Positions 7,044-17,430 are shown, counted from the first letter of the stretch. The stretch is 64,000 nt of DNA from Acidobacteriaceae bacterium (GCA_003134655.1 PLBY01000077.1:95516-159515); one strand, 5' to 3'. Program-made: numbers and translations. Notes: generated from the sequence alone by a model not told the origin.

Positions 7044-8951
7044 CTACGCCCAAGTGCGCAATCCGATGATGCCCCAGTAGGCGAGGTAGGCGGCGGCGAT
7101 CAGCAGGGCGAGCGTGACCATCCGCGAATACCTGCGCACGCCGCGCCGAACTACATCCAGCGGCGCGCGCCACACAGAGATGGCGCTCGCGAGTGAGGCG
7201 ATGGCGAAGGCAACCGTCGAAACGCACACGGCGACGGACCATCCGGTCAGGTTTCCCAGGCGATCGATCAGATCAGCACTGCACACAATGATGAGGCCCA
7301 CGAATGTGATCAGGCTAAGGACGGCCAACAATGGCCAGAGGCGCATGCCGCGCTCGGCCGGGCGACGGCGTCTTTTCCTGAGGCCGCCGAGAATCCAGAA
7401 CGGAGCATAGAGGAGGATCGACACCATCGACAGAAGAACAAACGCGGTTACTACAATCTGCGTGATGGCCATCCAGGCCGGAATGCGCTTCATCGTAGCG
7501 CCCATCCCAACCTGCAGAAATCGGCCGTCTTGGTTCGGAGTCAGCAACTCAAACGTTGCCACTCGGTCAGGCGCATCCTCTCTTTTCTTTGGCACGTGAC
7601 GGAATTGGGTACCGGACACCGGGGCGTAGGTTTCGTTCCATGCGCCGAGCAGGTCGAGAAGCAGATTGCCGTCCTTGAAGCGAACGTAGGTGACGCCCAC
7701 CAGACGCTCGAGAAAGTGCGTCAGCTCGACGCGCGGCGAATCCGGCACGTACCATCCCGCGTAGTCGGCTGCGACCGCAGGCAGCGTCGCGACAGGAGGC
7801 AGAGGCGGCTTTTCCAGTTTGCTGGCGATGTAAGCGCGAATCGCTTTGCCGACCTTTTCAAAGGCGTCTCCATTGCCGCTGTTGATGCTGAAGAAATAGC
7901 CGACGTTGTAGTCCGCCATATAGGACATTTCGGTGAGGCCGCCTTCAACGCCGCCGTCGTGTCCGTGAAACACAAATCCGTCTTCCACACTCCAGTAATT
8001 GCTCAGGCCATATCCGGCCTTCATTCCATCTTTTGCGGCCCAAGTGCTGGCGGGACTCTCGGCGCGATCGATGTCGGCGGAGGGCACGATCTGTTTCCCG
8101 CTCACCGCGCCGCGATTCAGATAGAACTGCACATATGCCGCCATGTCGTTGGCGGAAGCATTGATCGATCCGGCAGGGCGCAACAGAATGTGCCAGTACG
8201 GGTACGGAGTCTTGCCGTCGTTGTGATAGAGAGTGGTCGCAGGAGACGACTGGAAATAGTTTGCCGTCTTCATCCCGATGGGGCGGAATAGGTTCTGCTC
8301 GACGAAATCTTCAAAGCGCTGCCCGGTGATTTTCTCGACGATGTAGGCGGCAACGGGCGGCCCGGAATTGCAATAGGCCATGCGGGTGCCCGGGCGCCAT
8401 CGCGAGGTGCGCGAATGGTGGTCGTAGTCGAGGCCATCACGCAGGCTCATGGAGTCGGGAGCCTGCTTCGCATACTCACGCAGGTGCATGTCGTCCCAAC
8501 CGGTAGTGTGCTCGAGCAAATTGACGACTCGTATTGGATCAGTGGCCTCCCACTGATTCTCGAACCAGACATCGGGAACGAGTTTGTGAACCGGATCATC
8601 GAGCGACAGCTTGCCTTGATCCGCCAGCATCAGGATCGACAGGGACGCAAACGCTTTTGACGTGGAGCCGATGCGGAAGAGCGTATCTGGTGTGTTCGCT
8701 CGAGAACTGGCAACGTCCGCGGTGCCTAAGCCGGCAACCCACTCTGGTGCGTCGCGATGCACGATGGCCACGGATACTCCCGGCGTATGCGTGTCCTTGA
8801 GAATCTTTTCCAGTTGCTGGCGCAGTTCGTCGATCGATTGCGCCGGCTTCGGCTTCTCATCTTTCTTGTCGGCTTTGTCCGCCGCTTGATCCGCCGCCAG
8901 GCAGAGGGGAGTGAGCACCGCAAGCAGTACCACCGGAATCATCCATTTCAC
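7044..8951 (-). CDS. serine hydrolase of the class C beta-lactamase family with C-terminal membrane segments
   Basis: The 635-residue protein begins with a signal peptide ending near LCLAADQ, followed by a beta-lactamase/penicillin-binding fold: SxxK in GSTSKAF (S96/K99) and the tyrosine motif in YCNSG. After about residue 490 there are four predicted membrane helices separated by an arginine-rich linker (LRKRRRRPAERG). The combination is typical of acidobacterial membrane-anchored esterase/peptidase relatives of AmpC whose substrates are unknown; I do not call it a resistance enzyme. It lies 57 bp downstream of cysE on the same strand and could be co-transcribed, with no obvious functional link to cysteine synthesis. 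Confidence 0.85.
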   Translation of the reverse strand: MKWMIPVVLLAVLTPLCLAADQAADKADKKDEKPKPAQSIDELRQQLEKILKDTHTPGVSVAIVHRDAPEWVAGLGTADVASSRANTPDTLFRIGSTSKAFASLSILMLADQGKLSLDDPVHKLVPDVWFENQWEATDPIRVVNLLEHTTGWDDMHLREYAKQAPDSMSLRDGLDYDHHSRTSRWRPGTRMAYCNSGPPVAAYIVEKITGQRFEDFVEQNLFRPIGMKTANYFQSSPATTLYHNDGKTPYPYWHILLRPAGSINASANDMAAYVQFYLNRGAVSGKQIVPSADIDRAESPASTWAAKDGMKAGYGLSNYWSVEDGFVFHGHDGGVEGGLTEMSYMADYNVGYFFSINSGNGDAFEKVGKAIRAYIASKLEKPPLPPVATLPAVAADYAGWYVPDSPRVELTHFLERLVGVTYVRFKDGNLLLDLLGAWNETYAPVSGTQFRHVPKKREDAPDRVATFELLTPNQDGRFLQVGMGATMKRIPAWMAITQIVVTAFVLLSMVSILLYAPFWILGGLRKRRRRPAERGMRLWPLLAVLSLITFVGLIIVCSADLIDRLGNLTGWSVAVCVSTVAFAIASLASAISVWRAPLDVVRRGVRRYSRMVTLALLIAAAYLAYWGIIGLRTWA

Positions 8952-9008
8952 GATTTTGGATTCTCCTTGAAGCCGGGAGTCTTGGCGGCCAGGTTGCGCC
9001 CGGACGCG

Positions 9009-9719
9009 CTAAATCTGGTAGTCGATGTCTTCCATGATTCTTTGCATCGACTCCGACGGCGGTTCCCCCTGCGTTCCCGAACCTTCCAGCTGCTGCACGC
9101 GTTCGCGGAGTTTGTTTACTTCTGTCGCGACCGCGGCCAGGGCTTCCGAGAGCGGATCATTGATCTGCTTGGGATCTGTAATCACCACGCGCTTGCCTTC
9201 GCGGAAGATGATGTGTCCGGGCACGCCTACGACCGTGGAGTTTTCCGGAACGTTGCGCAGCACGACCGACCCGGCGCCGATGCGGCAGTTCTTACCGACA
9301 ATAATGTTGCCGAGAATCTTCGCGCCACCTCCGACGACGACATTGTCTTCGATCGTGGGATGCCGTTTGCCGTGCTCTTTGCCTGTGCCACCTAAAGTGA
9401 CTCCCTGGTACAGAGTCACGTCATCGCCGACGATCGCAGTTTCACCGATCACCACACCATGGCCGTGATCGATGAACAATCGTCGTCCAATCTTTGCGGC
9501 AGGATGGATTTCAATTCCGGTGAGGAAGCGGGCGGCCTGCGACAACATTCGCGCCACTAAGAACAGTCCATGATTCCACAGCCAGTGATTCATGCGGTAA
9601 AACCAGACCGCATGCAGCCCGGAGTAGCACAGGAACACTTCCAAGCTGGACTTGGCCGCGGGATCGTGCTCCACCACGTTGGCCACGTCTTCGCGAATTA
9701 GCGAGAGCAGGTGCGGCAT
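9009..9719 (-). CDS. cysE: serine O-acetyltransferase
   Basis: The 236-residue protein has the alpha-helical N-terminal part and left-handed beta-helix of the short CysE/EpsC type. [12 protein letters not shown] and [11 protein letters not shown] are the family signatures, and the hexapeptide repeats continue through [12 protein letters not shown]. It acetylates L-serine with acetyl-CoA in the cytosol to give O-acetylserine for cysteine synthase, whose gene ends 54 bp upstream on the same strand. The last 40 residues form a charged, probably coiled tail ([13 protein letters not shown]) not needed for the fold. Confidence 0.95.
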   Translation of the reverse strand: MPHLLSLIREDVANVVEHDPAAKSSLEVFLCYSGLHAVWFYRMNHWLWNHGLFLVARMLSQAARFLTGIEIHPAAKIGRRLFIDHGHGVVIGETAIVGDDVTLYQGVTLGGTGKEHGKRHPTIEDNVVVGGGAKILGNIIVGKNCRIGAGSVVLRNVPENSTVVGVPGHIIFREGKRVVITDPKQINDPLSEALAAVATEVNKLRERVQQLEGSGTQGEPPSESMQRIMEDIDYQI

Positions 9720-9773
9720 GGATGATCACACCGAAGTTCACAACGAAGTTCGCAACAATGTACACAACATGGA

Positions 9774-10748
9774 TCAGACGGGCGGCAGTGCGACCGTGGG
9801 AATCTGCAGCGCTTTCTCCCGCAGCTCCTGAAACAGAATGCTGCTCAAATAGCGTTCGCCAAAAGACGGCAGAATCACGACGACCAGCTTACCTTTGTTC
9901 TCCGCGCGCTGCGCCACTTTGAGCGCCGCGACCACCGCGGCTCCGGAAGAAATTCCGACGAAGAGTCCTTCTTCGAGCGGAAGCCGGCGCGCCATGTTGA
10001 TGGCTTCGTCATTGGTCACGGTGATGACTTCGTCAATGTAGTCGCGCCGCAGGATGCTGGGAACGAATCCGGCACCGATGCCTTGGATTTTGTGCGGCGA
10101 CGGCTTGCCACCGGAAAGAATCGCGCTGTCCGCCGGCTCGACGGCCACGGCTTTGAACGAAGGCTTCTTTGGCTTGATGTACTCGCAGATGCCCGTGATC
10201 GTACCGCCGGTGCCCACGCCTGAGATCAGGATGTCGACGCGCCCATCGGTGTCTTCCCAGATTTCGGGCCCTGTGGTTTCGAAATGAATCTTGGGATTGG
10301 CGGCGTTGTCGAACTGCTGCAGCATGTAACCGCCGGGAGTGGTAGCCAGAATCTCTTTCGCTTTCAAAATCGCGCCCGGCATGCCTCGAGGACCTGGAGT
10401 CAGAACGATCTCTGCGCCAAAGGCCAGCAGCAGCACGCGGCGCTCCAGGCTCATGGTTTCGGGCATCGTCAGAATCAACTTATAACCCTTCACCGCGGCG
10501 ACGAACGCGAGACCAATTCCGGTGTTGCCACTGGTCGGCTCGATGAGCACAGTCTTTCCAGGATGAATCTTGCCCTCGCGTTCGGCCTCCGTAATCATGC
10601 TCACGCCGATGCGATCTTTCACGCTGGCCAGAGGATTCTGGCTTTCGAGTTTCGCTACGACTTCGGCGACGCAGCCTTCGGTAACTTTGTTCAGCCGTAC
10701 CAGCGGCGTGTGGCCAATCAACTCGGTGACGTCTTTTGCGATTTTCAT
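9774..10748 (-). CDS. cysK: cysteine synthase A (O-acetylserine sulfhydrylase)
   Basis: The 324-residue protein is a fold-type II PLP enzyme. The PLP lysine lies in [11 protein letters not shown], the substrate loop is [11 protein letters not shown], and the phosphate-binding glycine loop is [10 protein letters not shown]. It makes L-cysteine from O-acetylserine and sulfide. The gene precedes cysE with a 54-bp spacer, the usual cysK-cysE unit. The C-terminal residues do not end in the common Ile that docks into CysE; here the end is VALPPV after a possible extension, so complex formation is uncertain. Confidence 0.95.
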   Translation of the reverse strand: MKIAKDVTELIGHTPLVRLNKVTEGCVAEVVAKLESQNPLASVKDRIGVSMITEAEREGKIHPGKTVLIEPTSGNTGIGLAFVAAVKGYKLILTMPETMSLERRVLLLAFGAEIVLTPGPRGMPGAILKAKEILATTPGGYMLQQFDNAANPKIHFETTGPEIWEDTDGRVDILISGVGTGGTITGICEYIKPKKPSFKAVAVEPADSAILSGGKPSPHKIQGIGAGFVPSILRRDYIDEVITVTNDEAINMARRLPLEEGLFVGISSGAAVVAALKVAQRAENKGKLVVVILPSFGERYLSSILFQELREKALQIPTVALPPV

Positions 10749-11208
10749 CTGAAGTGCACGCCTCCAGCGTTTGTCGGCGGCAGTTTCCGCGCCGATTTCG
10801 TTGAGTCCAGTAATACTACCAACATAGTGGATATTGCGAGGGAGCAGTCACTGCAAAGGAAAAAATCGACAACACAGAACCCTCCCATTCCTGATCCATG
10901 ATTAGCCCGAGCGCTGGTCATTTTCGACTCTCTCGCGCCAGACAAGACGCATAAAAGTTCCGAACATTTAGCTCGGCTCCCGCTACAAATTCGGGCTCGC
11001 AATCATGCATCTCGAGCCAAATCAAACACTTACATGGAAGTCCATCGGAATACTGAATCGATACAATTACGACTTGTTTTTGTGCAGTCAATGGTGTTAG
11101 TGTTCCCGACCTATTAGCGGGTTTTCGGGTTGACCTGCACACTGTTTGCGGTTTTTCGCGCAGCGTCGATACCTGAATCCCAGGGGCCTCACAACAGCAA
11201 GACATGTT
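10749..11208. other. intergenic region between cysK and the TonB receptor gene
   Basis: About 460 bases with no coding frame that I trust. The cysK-proximal part holds an imperfect dyad at 10813-10834 (CACTA and TAGTA half-sites 6 bases apart on the minus strand), which resembles Rrf2/CymR-type sites of sulfur genes but is a weak match. The part near the receptor is AT-richer (10980-11080), and a TTGACC at about 11129 could be a -35 element. I cannot place a convincing -10 box. Confidence 0.4.
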
Positions 11209-11229
11209 TTCCGCGCGATTGGCGCGGAA
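11209..11229 (+). promoter_or_regulatory. hairpin in the leader of the TonB receptor gene
   Basis: TTCCGCGC and GCGCGGAA form a perfect 8-bp stem with a GATTG loop. The stem ends 13 bases before the AGGAGGG ribosome site of the receptor gene, so it would lie in the mRNA leader. It could affect mRNA stability or translation. There is no T-run, so it is not a terminator. Confidence 0.4.
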
Positions 11230-11255
11230 TCTCTCTCGTTCCAGGAGGGTTTGTA

Positions 11256-14200
11256 ATGCGCATGCGTCAGCAGATTTTCTCTTCTCTATCCGCAGTTCTC
11301 ATCCTCTGTTCCGCCCTGCTGTGGCTGAGCAGCGTTTCGCCCGTCTGGGCTCAATCGACATCATCGGGCACAATCTCCGGAACCGTGACCGACGCGAGCG
11401 GCGCGGTTGTGAATGGCGCCACAGTCATGCTCACCGACGTTTCCACGAAGACCAGCCACTCGGTCACTACGAACGACACAGGCCGGTACGTGATGGTCGA
11501 TATTGCCCCCGGCAACTACGACCTCGTCATCAGCAAGCAAGGCTTCTCCACTACCAAGACGCAAACGACGGTGAAGGTCGGAATCGCGACGACCGTCAAC
11601 CTGTCTCTGCAGGTCGGAGGCAGCAACATTGTGGTGGAGGTGACGGCGGTCGGTAACGAACTGCAGACGATGAACGCCACGGTTGGTAATACGATCACCA
11701 GTGCCGCGCTGGACGCGCTACCGAGCATCGGCCGCGATGTCAGCAGCTTTGTCGAACTGCAACCCGGAGTCAGTCCGGAAGGCAGCGTCGCCGGAACCGT
11801 GAATGATCAGACCTTCTTCTCGCTCGACGGCGGCAACAACACCAACGACATGGACGGCAACATGTCCACCTACACCGCTAGCTACGCGGGCGATCCGACG
11901 GGTGGTGTTGCGGCGCAAAATACTCTTTACCTGACAGGTCAGCCGACAGGCGTACTGCCGACGCCACAAGATAGCGTTGAGGAATTCAAAGTCAACACCG
12001 CGGGCCAGACCGCGGACTTCAACAGCTCCTCGGGCGCCGAAGTGAAAGTCGTCACCAAGCGCGGCACAAACTCCTGGCACGGGACGGCTTATGAATATTA
12101 TCTAGACAACAACTGGTCATCGAACTCCTGGCAGAATAACTACAATCAGGCCATTAGCGGTTCCGCGTCGGGCAATCTCCCCAGTTTCCATTACAACCGC
12201 TACGGCGGCGCAATCGGCGGGCCGATCATCCCCATGGACCTTGTCGGGGGGAAGACCTACTTCTTCTTCAACTACGAAGGATTTCACTTCGGCAACTCCT
12301 CGACCATTTACCGGAACGTACCTTCTCCCGCTCTGCAGCTGGGACTGCTGACCGATACGACGACGGGAGCGGTTTACAACCTGAATCCAACTTCAGTGAC
12401 GTACAACGGCAACACATATCCTGGCACGGCCTATGACCCGCGAGGCATAGGAATTAACTCGATGGTCCAGCAGGTATGGAGCAAGTACATGCCGGCCAGC
12501 AACTACTCTTGCTTCTACTCCCAGTGCGACGGCGTGAACGTGCTGGGGTACTCGGCCAATGTGAGTCTGCCCCAAACCAGCAAGTTCATGGTCGGGCGGT
12601 TGGATCACGACTTCTCCAAGAACTGGCACTTCATGTCGACCTATCGCTATTTCAAACTGTCGAACGCGACCGCTGACCAGGTAGATATTGGAGGCTTCTT
12701 TACGGGAGACGCAGTCGGGACACCGGTTTCCCAGTCCAGCGATCCGCAGCAAGCATGGATTTGGGTGGCAGGCCTAACGACCAACATCACTCCGAACGTT
12801 ACCAATGATTTTCATTACAGCTTTTTGCGCAACTGGTGGCAATGGGGCAGGGCCGGAGATACACCTCAACTGCCGGGGCTGGGAGGAGCACTGGAAATAT
12901 TCTCTGGCGAGTCTCACACCCAAAACCTTGGCCCCTACAACGTAAATACACAGCAAACTCGTACGCGTTTCTGGGACGGCCACGATCAGATGTTCCGCGA
13001 CGACGTCAGCATGCTGAAAGGGAATCACCTGCTCGCTTTCGGCGGCCAGTATCAGCACAACTTCAACTGGCATCAACGCACCGACAATGGCGGCGGTATC
13101 AACTATCAGCCCGTGTACCAACTCGGGCTGGGCTCTTCGGGTTCGGGCCTTGCGGCCGACCCCTCTTTCTGCGCCACGGCAAGCATCCCGAACTGCGGCT
13201 CTCTGGCGGCCGCCACTCTAGGTATCGTTTCCCTATCCCAGATCGCCTACACACGCTCCGGTTCGAATCTTACCTTGAACCCGCCGCTGACCCCCGCATT
13301 CGACCAGAGCACCATTCCGTACTACAACGTGTATCTGACGGACACCTGGCACATGAAGCCAAGCTTCACCCTGACTTACGGCTTGGGCTGGACTTTGGAG
13401 ATGCCGCCGGTCGAGAAGAACGGAAAGCAGGTCGAACTTGTAGACGGAGCCAATCAGTTGGTCAGCGAGGAGACCTACATCCACTCACGCGAACAGGCTG
13501 CTCTGCAGGGCCAGGTCTACAATCCAGTTGTTGGGTTTAACCTCGTCGGAAATACGGCGAACGGCCTGAAATACCCTTACAACCCCTATTACGGCTCGTT
13601 CAGTCCACGCATCGCCGCCGCGTGGAATCCTCACTTTGATACTAGCTCCATGATGGGCAAGATATTCGGCGGGCAAGATACCGTCATTCGTGGCGGCTAT
13701 GGGCGCGTGTTCGGACGCTTGAACGGCGTGGACTTGGTCTTGGTGCCGCTGCTGGGTACCGGATTGATTCAGCCGGTGCAATGCTTCGGCAACCTCAGCA
13801 ATGGCACCTGCGGCGCAGCAGGCAGTGCCTCCCTCACGTCTGCGTTCCGCGTCGGAACAGACGGCCTGACCGCTCCCATCCCAGCGGCCAGTCAGACCCT
13901 TCCGCAGCCAGACTTCCCCGGCTACAACGCCATAGCGGCGGGCGCGGGCGAATCTCTCGATCCTAATTTCCGACCCAACGTAGTGGACTCTTTCGACCTC
14001 ACGATTCAGCGTCAGCTGTCGAAGAAAGTGACTGTCGAGGTCGGGTACATCGGGCGCAGGATTACGCACGAATATCAACCCATCAACATCAATGCAGTCC
14101 CTTACATGATGACGCTGGGTGGGCAGAGATTCGATCAGGCGTATAAGAATGTCGTACTACAGTACTGCGGCGGCATCTCGGGGCTGGCAGGTGGAGGTTG

Positions 14201-15314
14201 TGCAAAGACCGCGGGTGCCGTCACTAGTCAGCCTTTCTTCGAGGCTGCCCTTGCCGGCACGGGTTATTGCGCTCCTGGGACCTGTACCGCGACGGTGGTA
14301 GCCAACGAGGGCGGCAACTTTGCCAATCAACAAGTCTGGACGTTGTGGAGCGATTTGGATGGTGGCGTCGGGTGCCCTGTTGCGGGCTGCTCCTCTCCAA
14401 CTGGTGGGCCAGATGCCTTTAACTTCCCTCGCAGCATGATGAATACCCCCATTCCTGGCTCCTCATTCGGCGGTCAAGGTCAGCTCACGTCGGGCGTGGG
14501 AGTAAACGCCAGTGTGGGCTATGGGAATTACAATGCGGGCTTTGTCTCGCTCAAGATGAACGAATGGAAAGGATTGACTCTGCAGTCGAACTTCACGTAC
14601 TCCAAAGCGCTAGGCACAGGTGCCCTGGTTCAAGCAACCAGCGCATATACGCCGAACGATCCCTTCAACGCGGATAACATGTATGGCCGTCAGTTCTACG
14701 ACCGCAAGTTCGTGTACAACACGTTCTTCGTTTACAGCCCGCCGTTCTACAAGGGTCAGGCGGGCGCTATGGGACGCCTGCTGGGTGGCTGGACGTTCTC
14801 CTCGATCTTTACAACAGGGAGCGGCCAACCCATCGAAATCTTCACCACCACCGGCGATGGTCAGGAATTCGGGGCCGGAGACAACGTCAACTTCTTCGGC
14901 CTGGAAACCGCGGTTCCAACCGGGCCGATTCAAAGCGGCCATGCGTACCACACGGCCGGCTCGCCCGGCTTCGGCGACGGCGGCTTGCCTGTGAACATAT
15001 TCGCGGATCCGACTAAGGCTTACGCCTCCTACCGCAATCCGGTCCTGGGGCTGGACAACAAGAACACCAGCTATCTCAACGGCCTGGCGTACTGGAATAT
15101 CGACTTCAGCGTCCGGAAAAACATAAGAATTACCGAGGGAGTTTCCTTCGAAATTCAAGGTGTCTTTGCCAACATTTTCAACCACAACCAGTGGCTCGAC
15201 CCAGTGGGCATGGGTATGTTCGCGCCAAGCTCTTTCGGGAACCTGCTCGGCTCGGCGCAAGAGAATACGGGTGGAAACCGGTCGATCCAGATAGGCGGAC
15301 GCATCCGGTTCTAG
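11256..15314 (+). CDS. Oar-type TonB-dependent receptor with carboxypeptidase regulatory-like N-terminal domain
   Basis: The ATG at 11256 sits 6 bases after AGGAGGG and begins a clear signal peptide ending at VWAQ; a TTG 126 bases upstream is open but lacks a signal. The 1352-residue product starts with a carboxypeptidase-regulatory/CnaB-like fold (SGTISGTVTDASGAVVNGA), then a plug with a glycine-rich segment and a very long outer-membrane barrel ending in an aromatic residue (IQIGGRIRF), as required for BAM-dependent insertion. In Acidobacteriota dozens of such proteins are thought to take up oligosaccharides or peptides. No substrate-specific neighbour is evident. A terminator follows at 15358. 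Confidence 0.93.
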   Translation: MRMRQQIFSSLSAVLILCSALLWLSSVSPVWAQSTSSGTISGTVTDASGAVVNGATVMLTDVSTKTSHSVTTNDTGRYVMVDIAPGNYDLVISKQGFSTTKTQTTVKVGIATTVNLSLQVGGSNIVVEVTAVGNELQTMNATVGNTITSAALDALPSIGRDVSSFVELQPGVSPEGSVAGTVNDQTFFSLDGGNNTNDMDGNMSTYTASYAGDPTGGVAAQNTLYLTGQPTGVLPTPQDSVEEFKVNTAGQTADFNSSSGAEVKVVTKRGTNSWHGTAYEYYLDNNWSSNSWQNNYNQAISGSASGNLPSFHYNRYGGAIGGPIIPMDLVGGKTYFFFNYEGFHFGNSSTIYRNVPSPALQLGLLTDTTTGAVYNLNPTSVTYNGNTYPGTAYDPRGIGINSMVQQVWSKYMPASNYSCFYSQCDGVNVLGYSANVSLPQTSKFMVGRLDHDFSKNWHFMSTYRYFKLSNATADQVDIGGFFTGDAVGTPVSQSSDPQQAWIWVAGLTTNITPNVTNDFHYSFLRNWWQWGRAGDTPQLPGLGGALEIFSGESHTQNLGPYNVNTQQTRTRFWDGHDQMFRDDVSMLKGNHLLAFGGQYQHNFNWHQRTDNGGGINYQPVYQLGLGSSGSGLAADPSFCATASIPNCGSLAAATLGIVSLSQIAYTRSGSNLTLNPPLTPAFDQSTIPYYNVYLTDTWHMKPSFTLTYGLGWTLEMPPVEKNGKQVELVDGANQLVSEETYIHSREQAALQGQVYNPVVGFNLVGNTANGLKYPYNPYYGSFSPRIAAAWNPHFDTSSMMGKIFGGQDTVIRGGYGRVFGRLNGVDLVLVPLLGTGLIQPVQCFGNLSNGTCGAAGSASLTSAFRVGTDGLTAPIPAASQTLPQPDFPGYNAIAAGAGESLDPNFRPNVVDSFDLTIQRQLSKKVTVEVGYIGRRITHEYQPININAVPYMMTLGGQRFDQAYKNVVLQYCGGISGLAGGGCAKTAGAVTSQPFFEAALAGTGYCAPGTCTATVVANEGGNFANQQVWTLWSDLDGGVGCPVAGCSSPTGGPDAFNFPRSMMNTPIPGSSFGGQGQLTSGVGVNASVGYGNYNAGFVSLKMNEWKGLTLQSNFTYSKALGTGALVQATSAYTPNDPFNADNMYGRQFYDRKFVYNTFFVYSPPFYKGQAGAMGRLLGGWTFSSIFTTGSGQPIEIFTTTGDGQEFGAGDNVNFFGLETAVPTGPIQSGHAYHTAGSPGFGDGGLPVNIFADPTKAYASYRNPVLGLDNKNTSYLNGLAYWNIDFSVRKNIRITEGVSFEIQGVFANIFNHNQWLDPVGMGMFAPSSFGNLLGSAQENTGGNRSIQIGGRIRF

Positions 15315-15357
15315 CTCATCAACCTGAAGGCGTTGCAATTACGCCATCCATAACATG

Positions 15358-15391
15358 AAGGGCCGCACCTGAGGGTGCGGCCTTTCATTTT
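15358..15391 (+). terminator. rho-independent terminator after the TonB receptor gene
   Basis: GGCCGCACC (15361-15369) pairs with GGTGCGGCC (15374-15382) around a TGAG loop and is followed by TTTCATTTT. It lies 44 bases after the receptor stop codon. Confidence 0.85.
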
Positions 15392-15415
15392 GCTTGCCCG
15401 AAGTGTATGGGAGGC

Positions 15416-15904
15416 TTACCGGTGTGCCAACCCGAAGGCCACAGCACCCGCTGAGCTTCCGATGTTGACCAGGCAGACCGCGCGCTCCAGTTTGTGATGA
15501 CCGGTTTTGTGGAAGAAGTAACTGAGACCAATCACTCCGGCGGTTTCACCAATAAAATTCACTGCCAGTCCCGCCGTGGAGGTCCCGAATACACGAACGA
15601 TCGGATTCAGTTCCTGTCCGCCACTTTGCAGGTTGGCGCGGGTCACGGCGAAGTCGGCACCGTTGAACGCGGCGGCGGCGATGAACAGTTCGCGATTCTC
15701 CCTGTCCAAGAACCTGTGCTCCGAGCTTGCGACCGGCGGTATAAGGACGACGGGCGTCACAGGCTCAAGTGCAGGGCTGGGTGCTTCCGGTAACAATGCG
15801 GATGCGAGTAGAGCTTGGGCATGGACCGTCGAACAAAGGCAGCTGCCCACAGCCAGAACGCTGACGCTGTACCCGATATACCTTGCGAATCTGCGCAGGA
15901 TCAT
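15416..15904 (-). CDS. small secreted or membrane protein, unknown function
   Basis: The frame encodes 162 residues from the ATG at 15904, or 171 from a GTG at 15931; the ATG gives a clean signal peptide (ending STVHAQA) and is preferred. After a proline-rich linker the sequence has a conserved-looking core (FNGADFAVTRANLQSGGQ, then ELNPIVRVFG) and two glycine/alanine-rich hydrophobic stretches near the C-terminus that may be membrane helices. I do not recognise the family with confidence. It stands alone between the receptor terminator and the amidohydrolase gene. Confidence 0.6.
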   Translation of the reverse strand: MILRRFARYIGYSVSVLAVGSCLCSTVHAQALLASALLPEAPSPALEPVTPVVLIPPVASSEHRFLDRENRELFIAAAAFNGADFAVTRANLQSGGQELNPIVRVFGTSTAGLAVNFIGETAGVIGLSYFFHKTGHHKLERAVCLVNIGSSAGAVAFGLAHR

Positions 15905-16066
15905 AAGTGCCCGCCGAGGTCGGCGTAGCACTCTGGAAGGGGCAAACGGGGGGCCGCCTGTCCATCATTAAAATCGCGGCAACCTCCCCGTAATCAAGCA
16001 CTTGATTGTCATTTCTAATGAGAATCGCAGGCGCCTGTGCATTGTTTTGCAGGTTGCGCCGGGCAT

Positions 16067-17383
16067 TTACCTATTGAGCGCGGGAGAGCCTATCTTGTAA
16101 ATAACGCCGCCCTTCATCACAAAGCTAACGTTCTGAAGCGCGCTGATGTCCTGTAGAGGATCCCCCGGCACGGCAACGACGTCCGCGAAGTACCCGGCCT
16201 GCAGCGCGCCGATCTGCCCGTCCCAGCCGAGTAGCTTTGCGCCGTTCAGCAGGTCCGCTTGCAACACGACGAGTGGCGACATGCCGTACTTCACCATCAG
16301 GACAAATTCACGGGCCTGCGTGCCGTGGGGAAACGGGCCGACGTCGGATCCCAAGGCCATCGGCACTCCCGCCGCGATCTGCTTTTTGAATTCCTTCGCC
16401 TTCACGTCGAGCATCTGGCGCTGGTGCGCGCCTTGTTCGGACGTGGCGGCGTGGTCGGCGAAATATTCGAAGATCGTGAACGTGGGCACCGCGAAGATCT
16501 GCTTCTCCTTCATCAGACGCATGGTCTCGTCGCTTAGCTGGTCGGCATGGTCGATCGAAACCACTCCTGCCTGCGCGGCAAAAAGCGTTCCCGGCTCTCC
16601 AGTGGCGTGTACGGCTACGCGGCGATCCAGACGCGCCGCTTCTTTCACCGCGGCCTCCAATTGTGGCTCGGTGTACTGATATGGAGTCGAGAGTCGTCCG
16701 TCCTTTAGCGAATCCGCCCCGGTCTCGTAGATCTTGATGAAGTCGGCGCCTTCCTTGAACTGCTGGCGCATGACCGCAACCAGTTCGTCGGTGCTGTCGG
16801 CGTAATTCGCGTTGGGCAGGACGTGCTGCTCGGGGTTGTAGCCGAGGGCGTCTTCGTGGCCACCGAGGATGTTGATTGCGTTGCCGCTGATGCGCAACCG
16901 CGGACCGGGGATGCGGCCTTCGCTAATCGCGTTGCGCACAGCGGTGTCGGCCGATCCCGCACCTTCGGTCCCCATGTCGCGCTCCGCGGTGAAACCGGCC
17001 ATCAGGTCATCGCGCGCCGCCAGCGTGGCCGTGATAGTGCGCTCCGGCACCGATTCCTGCACAGTCTGCAGATCTTCCGCGCCAGGATGGAGGAAAAGAT
17101 GGATGTGCGCGTCGATCAGGCCGGGAAGCAGCGTACGGTCACCCAAGTCGATGACCTCGGCGTCAGCCGGACGATTGACTGAAGTCCCCACTTCGACGAT
17201 GCGTTCGCCTTGGACGAGGATTTCACCTGGCTTGAGCATGCGTCCGGTCTTGATGTCCAGCAGGCGCGCCGCATGCAGCACGATCGGATGGGACGGCACG
17301 GGCTGAGACTGGCCGGCGACATTCGTGGCAAAAATCAAACAGAGCAGAGAGACTGAGGTGAGAGCGAGGCTTCGGTGCGTCAT
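16067..17383 (-). CDS. secreted metal-dependent amidohydrolase (imidazolonepropionase-like)
   Basis: The 438-residue protein begins at the ATG at 17383 with a signal peptide ending NVAGQ. The amidohydrolase metal site is visible: HxH in GLIDAHIHLFLH, a carboxylated-lysine candidate in FIKIYETGA, histidines in VAVHATGEPGT and SIDHADQ, and the catalytic aspartate in ALGSDVGPFPHG. Relatives hydrolyse N-acyl amino acids, Xaa-Pro dipeptides or cyclic imides; specificity cannot be read from sequence. The frame stays open upstream of 17383, but that part covers a REP-like repeat and has no domain. It is one of three similar secreted enzymes in this window (see 52570 and 55014). Confidence 0.88.
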   Translation of the reverse strand: MTHRSLALTSVSLLCLIFATNVAGQSQPVPSHPIVLHAARLLDIKTGRMLKPGEILVQGERIVEVGTSVNRPADAEVIDLGDRTLLPGLIDAHIHLFLHPGAEDLQTVQESVPERTITATLAARDDLMAGFTAERDMGTEGAGSADTAVRNAISEGRIPGPRLRISGNAINILGGHEDALGYNPEQHVLPNANYADSTDELVAVMRQQFKEGADFIKIYETGADSLKDGRLSTPYQYTEPQLEAAVKEAARLDRRVAVHATGEPGTLFAAQAGVVSIDHADQLSDETMRLMKEKQIFAVPTFTIFEYFADHAATSEQGAHQRQMLDVKAKEFKKQIAAGVPMALGSDVGPFPHGTQAREFVLMVKYGMSPLVVLQADLLNGAKLLGWDGQIGALQAGYFADVVAVPGDPLQDISALQNVSFVMKGGVIYKIGSPALNR

Positions 17384-17430
17384 GTCGCCCGGATGGTACC
17401 ACCCCGAATCAAACCGACACCAGAGCTGTA

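Noticed and set aside
7044-8951. Antibiotic-resistance beta-lactamase
   Set aside because: The fold and SxxK are class C-like, but the C-terminal four-helix membrane part and overall length indicate an esterase/peptidase-type relative; resistance is not supported.
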